Assembly: GCA_937911965.1 (NCBI GenBank)
Contig: CALDPL010000404.1
Span: forward strand, 1 to 10,431
Origin: an uncultured Allomuricauda sp.
GTDB lineage: Bacteria; Bacteroidota; Bacteroidia; Flavobacteriales; Flavobacteriaceae
Reading direction: 5' to 3'
Length of the DNA: 10,431 bases
Of this stretch, positions 6,206 to 10,431 are shown piece by piece; the first letter of the stretch is position 1; every line of letters begins with the position of its first letter. Both the position numbers and the translations under genes were made by a program. The notes below the pieces were generated by a model. The model did no database searches, was not told the origin of the DNA, and saw only the letters and a list, made by a program, of their open reading frames with translations.

Positions 6206-7132
6206 ATGAACAGAAGAAAATTTGTAAAGAACAATATCCTGGCCACCGCTTCCATGGGAGTGGGCGGTCTAATGTTGACCCCCCTGTCTGCCGGGATGGA
6301 AAATCCCAAAACCGCCGACCCCTTTCAACTCGACTACGCCCCGCATTTGGGCATGTTCAAGAACAGTGCGGGGGAGGATCCCCTGGATCAGCTGAACTTT
6401 ATGGCCGACCAGGGATTCAGGGCCTTTGAGGACAACGGCATGAAGGGAAGGACGGTCGAATTACAGCGCAAAATGGCCAATCTCATGGAAAAAAGAGGAT
6501 TGCGGATGGGGGTCTTTGTGGCCCATGAAATCTCCTGGAGCAAGCCCAATCTCACCAATGGAGACCCTGCCCTTCGGGAAAAGTTCCTCAAGGAGATAAA
6601 AGATTCCATCGAAGTTGCCAAAAGGGTGAATGCCCAATGGGTCACCGTGGTCCCGGGCCATGTGGACCTACGGCTGAGGCTGGGCTATCAAACGGCCCAT
6701 GTCGTGGAAAGCCTTAAACGGGCCTCGGCCCTATTGGAGCCCCACGGAATCGTCATGGTCCTAGAACCCCTGAACTTTAGGGACCATCCTGGACTCTTCC
6801 TCACGGACAGCCCCCAGGCCTATGAGATCTGCAAGGCCGTGGACAGTCCCAGCTGCAAGATCCTTTTTGACATTTACCACCAACAGATCCAGGAAGGCAA
6901 TCTCATACCCAATATCGATGCCAGCTGGGACGAAATAGCCTATTTTCAGGTGGGCGACAACCCCGGCAGAAAGGAACCCACCACGGGGGAGATCAATTAC
7001 AGGAACGTGTTCAAGCATATCCACGAAAAGGGATTCAGCGGCGTGGTCGGCATGGAACACGGAAATTCCAAGCCCGGTAAGGAAGGGGAACTGGCCGTGA
7101 TCGAAGCCTATAGGCAGAGTGATTCCTTTTAA
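6206..7132 (+). CDS. Exported hydroxypyruvate-isomerase-like TIM-barrel protein (AP endonuclease family 2 fold)
   Basis: A 308-residue protein of the xylose-isomerase-like TIM-barrel superfamily, closest in motif pattern to hydroxypyruvate isomerase (Hyi). Residues 1-30 are a Tat-type signal (NRRKFVKN followed by a hydrophobic Ala/Gly/Leu stretch), so it is probably folded and then exported to the periplasm. Metal and active-site blocks are LEPLN (E187), FDIYHQQ (D222, H225), the Hyi-like segment VGDNPGRKEPTTGEINY (249-265) and GMEHG (E284). Hyi interconverts hydroxypyruvate and tartronate semialdehyde, but many exported Bacteroidota relatives probably act on other sugars or keto-sugars, so the substrate is left open. 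Length is somewhat above the 255-260 residues of cytosolic Hyi, explained by the signal region and linker. The next gene begins 14 bp after the stop, which indicates an operon. Confidence 0.85.
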   Translation: MNRRKFVKNNILATASMGVGGLMLTPLSAGMENPKTADPFQLDYAPHLGMFKNSAGEDPLDQLNFMADQGFRAFEDNGMKGRTVELQRKMANLMEKRGLRMGVFVAHEISWSKPNLTNGDPALREKFLKEIKDSIEVAKRVNAQWVTVVPGHVDLRLRLGYQTAHVVESLKRASALLEPHGIVMVLEPLNFRDHPGLFLTDSPQAYEICKAVDSPSCKILFDIYHQQIQEGNLIPNIDASWDEIAYFQVGDNPGRKEPTTGEINYRNVFKHIHEKGFSGVVGMEHGNSKPGKEGELAVIEAYRQSDSF

Positions 7133-7146
7133 TTTTTAAACGTACA

Positions 7147-8097
7147 ATGAAAACGATATTTTCCATTCTGACCCTTTTGTTACTCCCTTTTGTGCCCAAT
7201 GCCCAACAATTGGAGGAATATGTTCAGGACCTTCCGGGAACTGAACTTGAAATTCCCATGGCGGCGATTCCCGGGGGAAGTTTTACCATGGGGAGCCCAA
7301 AAACCGAAGTTGGAAGAAATGGGGACGAAGGCCCTACACGAAAAATGGAACTGGAAGCGTTCTGGATGTCCAAATACGAGGTCACCTGGGACCTATACAA
7401 ACTCTTTTTGCAACGTTCCTTGGACGGGCAGGCCCATGAAAAGGGCAAGGAAGTCGACCTGGATGTGGATGCGGTGAGTTCGGCCACGGTCCCCTATGTC
7501 GATATGAGCCTGGGCATGGGAACCGGTGAGGGAATGCCCGTTGGGAATGTCACCTTTAAGGCGGCCCAACAATTTTGCAAATGGCTTTCCGCCCTAACGG
7601 GACGTTTTTACCGTCTTCCCACCGAAGCCGAATGGGAATATGCGGCAAGGGCCGGAAGTGTTGAAGCTTATTTCTTCGGGAACGATCCCAAGGAACTCGA
7701 AGCCTATGCCTGGTACGCTTCCAACAGTGGAAACAGCTATCAAATTGTGGGTCAGAAGTTGCCCAATCCCCATGGCTTGCACGACATCTATGGCAACGTT
7801 TCCGAATGGTGCATGGACCAATACGGACCCGAGGGCTATCCCACAGAGGGCAAGGCATTTGAAGCCGTAACAAAGGAATATCCCATAGTGGTCCGGGGAG
7901 GGTCCTTCAAGGATGGACCCGAGGCCTTGAGAAGTGCCTCGAGGCAGGGGTCCCATCCCAATTGGAAGGTTCGGGATCCCCAGTTTCCCAGGAGCCAATG
8001 GTGGTTCACCGATGCGGGCTTTGTGGGCTTTAGGGTCGTAAGACCGCTTCAAGCACCCTCCCCGGAAGCGTATTCCATCTATTGGGGCACGGAGTAA
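7147..8097 (+). CDS. Secreted SUMF1/formylglycine-generating-enzyme-fold protein lacking catalytic cysteines
   Basis: A 316-residue protein with a Sec signal peptide (residues 1-19, ending VPNAQ) followed by one SUMF1-type domain (about 37-299). Family hallmarks are IPGGSFTMGS (41-50), KYEVTW (76-81), PVGNVTFKAAQQFCKWLS (131-148), YRLPTEAEWEYAARAG (155-170), GLHDIYGNVSEWC (210-222), VVRGGSFKDG (248-257) and the closing GFVGFRVV. In genuine formylglycine-generating enzymes two cysteines follow the RGGS motif and do the chemistry; here that stretch reads KDGPEALRSASRQ, with no cysteine, so sulfatase activation is unlikely. The same fold is used by EgtB-type enzymes and by structural or binding proteins such as GldK-like gliding components; the actual role here is unknown. 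It is the second gene of an operon with the exported isomerase-like protein, so both probably work in the cell envelope. Confidence 0.87.
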   Translation: MKTIFSILTLLLLPFVPNAQQLEEYVQDLPGTELEIPMAAIPGGSFTMGSPKTEVGRNGDEGPTRKMELEAFWMSKYEVTWDLYKLFLQRSLDGQAHEKGKEVDLDVDAVSSATVPYVDMSLGMGTGEGMPVGNVTFKAAQQFCKWLSALTGRFYRLPTEAEWEYAARAGSVEAYFFGNDPKELEAYAWYASNSGNSYQIVGQKLPNPHGLHDIYGNVSEWCMDQYGPEGYPTEGKAFEAVTKEYPIVVRGGSFKDGPEALRSASRQGSHPNWKVRDPQFPRSQWWFTDAGFVGFRVVRPLQAPSPEAYSIYWGTE

Positions 8098-8145
8098 AAA
8101 GCCTGGAAAGAGTCGTTCCCTTGTTGTATCTCCCTTCCCCAAAGA

Positions 8146-8178
8146 TTGTGGTTCGCTTTTGATAATTCCGTATATTTA
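8146..8178 (+). promoter_or_regulatory. Weak candidate promoter of the dioxygenase operon
   Basis: TTG (8146-8148) is followed after 22 bp by TATATTTA (8171-8178), one mismatch from TAnnTTTG. It lies about 185 bp upstream of the dioxygenase start. The rest of the 8098-8357 gap holds two loose copies of AAGGGATGG (near 8178 and 8238) and no clear terminator for the preceding operon. Confidence 0.25.
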
Positions 8179-8363
8179 AGGGATGGCACAAAACGACAGG
8201 AGGCCACAGTAACCCTAGGAAGGAAGTAGTATTACCAAAGGGATGGACATCCATATATGATCCAACCCTACTTGGGCTTTTTGCACAAATTGTACCCCTT
8301 CCCAAAATGAATTGCCCATGGGGGTCATGCGCTATCCCTATGAGAACCAAAACCCGAATGAAT

Positions 8364-9341
8364 ATGAATGAACTGAGAGGAGTACACCATGTAACGGCCA
8401 TTACCAGCAATGCTGAAAAGAACTACGACTTTTTTACCCATATTCTGGGAATGCGCTTGGTGAAAAAAACGGTGAACCAGGACGATATCCAAACCTATCA
8501 TCTATTCTTTGCCGATGATAGGGGCAATGCCGGGACGGATATGACCTTCTTTGACTTTCCCGGCATTCCGAAAGGGGTGCACGGAACCGATGAAATTTCA
8601 AAAACTTCCTTTCGGGTTCCCAAGGATGCGGCCCTCGACTATTGGGTCAAGAGGTTTGATCGTCTGGACGTAAAACACGATGGCATCACCCAGCAATTCG
8701 GGAAGAAAACCCTCTCATTCGTCGATTTTGACGACCAACGCTACCAACTGATATCTGATGAGTCGAACCAAGGCGTGGAATCCGGCACTCCTTGGCAAAA
8801 GGGTCCAATTCCCCTGGAACATGCCATTACCGGCCTGGGTCCGGTATTTGTCCGGATTTCCGATTTCGATTTCCTCAAGGAGCGTTTGGAATCGGTCCTT
8901 ATGCTCAGGGAAACGGATCGAGAAGATGACTTCCACCTTTTCGAGATGGGGGACGGGGGCAATGGGGCCTCCATTATCGTGGAGCACAATCGGGACCTTC
9001 CCAGGGCCCGTCAAGGGTATGGCTGTGTACACCATGCGGCCTTCCGTGTGGCCGATCGGGAGGAATTGGACCAATGGATCGAACGTTTGGGGCAAATGGG
9101 CCTGCCGTCCTCAGGATATGTGAACCGCTACTTTTTCGAGTCGCTCTACGCCAGGATCGCACCGCAGATCTTGTTCGAGTTCGCCACGGATGGTCCCGGC
9201 TTTATGGGGGACGAGCCCTACGAGACCCTGGGGGAGAAATTGTCCCTGCCCCCCTTTTTGGAGGCCAAACGCGGAGCGATCGAAAGTATGGTACGGCCCA
9301 TTGATACGGTCAGGAGTACCAAAGAGTACACCAAGGAATAA
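8364..9341 (+). CDS. Ring-cleaving dioxygenase, vicinal oxygen chelate family (MhqO/PcpA-like)
   Basis: A 325-residue protein with two glyoxalase/dioxygenase modules, predicted to use Fe(II) and O2 to open the ring of hydroquinone- or catechol-type compounds in the cytoplasm. The iron ligands expected for the family are visible: a histidine in GVHHVTAIT (residues 6-14), a histidine in GCVHHAAFRV (220-229) and E272 in ILFEFATDGPGF (269-280). Their spacing closely matches what I recall for PcpA (His11, His227, Glu276). I chose the start at MNELRGVHH because the first ligand histidine then falls near residue 8-9 as in relatives; an ATG two codons earlier (8358) is equally possible, and one at 8307 would add 19 residues with no resemblance to the family. 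Two genes downstream is a carboxylesterase like MhqD; in Bacillus subtilis MhqO and MhqD belong to the same quinone-responsive MhqR regulon. No MarR-type regulator is visible in this window. Confidence 0.87.
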   Translation: MNELRGVHHVTAITSNAEKNYDFFTHILGMRLVKKTVNQDDIQTYHLFFADDRGNAGTDMTFFDFPGIPKGVHGTDEISKTSFRVPKDAALDYWVKRFDRLDVKHDGITQQFGKKTLSFVDFDDQRYQLISDESNQGVESGTPWQKGPIPLEHAITGLGPVFVRISDFDFLKERLESVLMLRETDREDDFHLFEMGDGGNGASIIVEHNRDLPRARQGYGCVHHAAFRVADREELDQWIERLGQMGLPSSGYVNRYFFESLYARIAPQILFEFATDGPGFMGDEPYETLGEKLSLPPFLEAKRGAIESMVRPIDTVRSTKEYTKE

Positions 9342-9400
9342 AAAGGGTAATGGAAAGGCCCTTCCCTTCCCAACATAGTCAAACGCAACGATCATAATTT

Positions 9401-9691
9401 ATGGATGACGTCAAATCGGAACTGAACGATAAAGGCCAGGGAAGCTTCCTCATTATGGATGGGAAGGAACAATTGGCCGAAATGGCCGTGGGAATCGCAG
9501 AGGATACCCTTACGGTATACCATACCGAGGTATCCCCCAAGGCCCAGGGCATGGGCTATGCAAAAAGACTGTTGGGAGCCATGGTGGAACATGCATGGGC
9601 CAACCGTTTAAGGGTGATTCCATTATGTCCCTATGTATATTCACAATTCAAACGCCATCCCGGGGAATTTGCGGACCTGTGGAAAGGGTGA
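9401..9691 (+). CDS. Small GNAT-family N-acetyltransferase (COG2388/YjdJ-like)
   Basis: A 96-residue, single-domain GNAT protein of the compact type also seen in YjdJ and human NATD1. The signature runs from LTVYHTEVSPKAQGMGYAK (acetyl-CoA pyrophosphate loop, QGMGYA around residues 49-54) through a helix LLGAMVEHAW to the diagnostic VIPLCPYVYSQFKRHPG (72-88). Length is normal for this family. The acceptor substrate of the family is not established. The gene lies 59 bp after the dioxygenase and 45 bp before the esterase, in the same direction, so it is probably co-transcribed with them. The ATG at 9401 is the only sensible start. Confidence 0.88.
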   Translation: MDDVKSELNDKGQGSFLIMDGKEQLAEMAVGIAEDTLTVYHTEVSPKAQGMGYAKRLLGAMVEHAWANRLRVIPLCPYVYSQFKRHPGEFADLWKG

Positions 9692-9736
9692 CAAACAAAA
9701 ATCCGCCCTAGAGGGTGGAGATCAAATCCATCGATC

Positions 9737-10369
9737 ATGCACACAAGACATATCATTGAAGCAGGCAAGGAATTGGATCCAGCCCGTAGGGTCTTGGTCC
9801 TATTGCACGGAAGGGGCAGCAACGCCAGGGACATACTTTCCCTCGCTTCCCATTTGGAGGTTGGGGATTTTAGCCTTCTGGCCCCTCAGGCAACCAACAA
9901 TACTTGGTATCCCTATTCCTTTTTGGTGCCCACTTCCCAAAACGAGCCGTGGCTGTCCTCGGCATTGCATTTGCTGGGGGAATTGGTGGAAGAGCTCCTG
10001 GGCAAGGGCATTCCCAAGGAACATATCTATTTCTGCGGATTTTCCCAAGGTGCCTGTCTGGCCTTGGAGTTCGTGACAAGCAATGCGGACCGCTTTGGGG
10101 GCGTGGCCGCATTCAGTGGGGGGCTGATCGGGGAGGAGGTCAAACCTGAAGACTATCAAGGGGACTTCAAGGGGACCCCGATCTTTATCGGGACCAGCGA
10201 TCCCGATCCCCATATCCCCGTACAGCGGTTTTACGCCACCATTGAGATCTTGGAGGCGATGAATGCCGACCTGGACCGTAAGGTTTATGACCAAATGGGG
10301 CATACCATCAACCAGGATGAGATCGACCGTGCCAACAGCCATGTTTTCCAGCCTTCCAAATCCAAATAG
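9737..10369 (+). CDS. Alpha/beta-hydrolase, phospholipase/carboxylesterase family (MhqD-like)
   Basis: A 210-residue serine hydrolase of the Abhydrolase_2 (carboxylesterase/phospholipase) type, cytoplasmic, with no signal peptide. The triad is visible: nucleophile in GFSQGACLAL (GxSxG, Ser near residue 103), Asp in IGTSDPDPHIP (near residue 154) and His in QMGHTINQDE (near residue 188). The oxyanion segment is LLHGRGSNARD (22-32). Length matches the family norm of about 200-220 residues. Carboxylesterases of this kind sit beside MhqO-like dioxygenases in quinone-detoxification gene sets such as that of Bacillus subtilis, which fits the gene two places upstream. The next gene's ATG directly follows this stop codon (TAGATG), showing translational coupling. 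Confidence 0.88.
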   Translation: MHTRHIIEAGKELDPARRVLVLLHGRGSNARDILSLASHLEVGDFSLLAPQATNNTWYPYSFLVPTSQNEPWLSSALHLLGELVEELLGKGIPKEHIYFCGFSQGACLALEFVTSNADRFGGVAAFSGGLIGEEVKPEDYQGDFKGTPIFIGTSDPDPHIPVQRFYATIEILEAMNADLDRKVYDQMGHTINQDEIDRANSHVFQPSKSK

Positions 10370-10431
10370 ATGGAAGGGTTCAAATTGACAAGGGTCTATA
10401 GCGATAGGGAAGGTGATAGCCATTTTGAAGT
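10370..10431 (+). CDS. Start of a further operon gene, possibly cupin-domain protein (3' end outside window)
   Basis: An open frame begins with ATG immediately after the esterase stop and runs off the right edge after 20 codons. The visible N-terminus (MEGFKLTRVYSD, then GDSHFE) resembles the start of small cupin-domain proteins of the LTR-x-Y-x-D-x-x-G-x-SHFE type that I remember from other bacteria, but 20 residues cannot prove this. Zero spacing to the esterase shows it belongs to the same operon as the dioxygenase, GNAT and esterase genes. Confidence 0.5.
   Translation, partial: MEGFKLTRVYSDREGDSHFE

Noticed and set aside
7594..8142. Minus-strand open frame of about 182 codons opposite the SUMF1-fold gene
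   Set aside because: Antisense to a well-supported gene and without protein-like motifs. The same applies to the 207-codon minus frame at 9800-10423 opposite the esterase.
8307..8363. Upstream ATG extending the ring-cleaving dioxygenase by 19 residues
   Set aside because: The added residues (CPWGSCAIPMRTK and so on) resemble nothing in the family, and the first iron-ligand histidine is placed correctly only with the ATG at 8364 or 8358.
9110..9190. Possible compensating frameshift in the dioxygenase, where YARIAPQILFE replaces the commoner YFREPGGxLFE
   Set aside because: The other frames here give no better match, the ligand glutamate and flanking ATDGPGF are in frame, and the difference can be ordinary substitution.
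1..10431. CRISPR arrays, tRNA or rRNA genes, complete insertion sequences
   Set aside because: No regularly spaced direct repeats with unique spacers, no cloverleaf or rRNA-like segments and no transposase reading frames were seen.

Overview
The window looks like a chromosomal segment of a marine-type member of the Bacteroidota, most likely Flavobacteriaceae. Three things suggest this: the gene families present (secreted calcineurin-like phosphoesterase with N- and C-terminal accessory domains, Tat-exported hydroxypyruvate-isomerase-like protein, secreted SUMF1-fold protein), start sites without clear Shine-Dalgarno sequences, and candidate promoters resembling the Bacteroidota -33 TTG / -7 TAnnTTTG type. 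The genus cannot be fixed from the sequence alone.

Layout, left to right. (1) Positions 2-592, plus strand: the C-terminal part of a conjugative or mobilization relaxase, cut by the window edge. It ends 13 bp short of the next, convergent gene. (2) Positions 606-3912, minus strand: an acyl-CoA dehydrogenase preceded by a secreted metallophosphoesterase. A good hairpin terminator lies between them, so they are probably separate transcripts. (3) Positions 4204-5828, minus strand: a compact two-gene module, clearly poorer in G+C than its surroundings in the lines sampled. It encodes a 190-residue protein of unknown function followed after 8 bp by an XRE-type helix-turn-helix/ImmA-IrrE metallopeptidase fusion. 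Upstream is an AT-rich stretch with AATATTCC elements repeated every 22-23 bp. (4) Positions 6206-8097, plus strand: a two-gene operon of a Tat-exported hydroxypyruvate-isomerase-like TIM-barrel protein and a secreted SUMF1-fold protein that lacks the catalytic cysteines of formylglycine-generating enzyme. (5) About 8364 to the right edge, plus strand: an operon of a vicinal-oxygen-chelate ring-cleaving dioxygenase (MhqO/PcpA-like), a small GNAT protein (COG2388-like), an alpha/beta-hydrolase carboxylesterase (MhqD-like) and the first 20 codons of a fourth gene that starts directly after the previous stop codon.

How the parts fit. Regions 2, 4 and 5 look like ordinary metabolic or stress genes; region 5 resembles the dioxygenase/esterase pair used against quinones and hydroquinones in Bacillus subtilis. 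The relaxase remnant and the AT-rich XRE-ImmA module are the accessory elements. The XRE-ImmA pair is the best candidate for a poorly described system: a DNA-binding protease-like regulator, a conserved-looking partner of unknown function, and its own candidate operator array.
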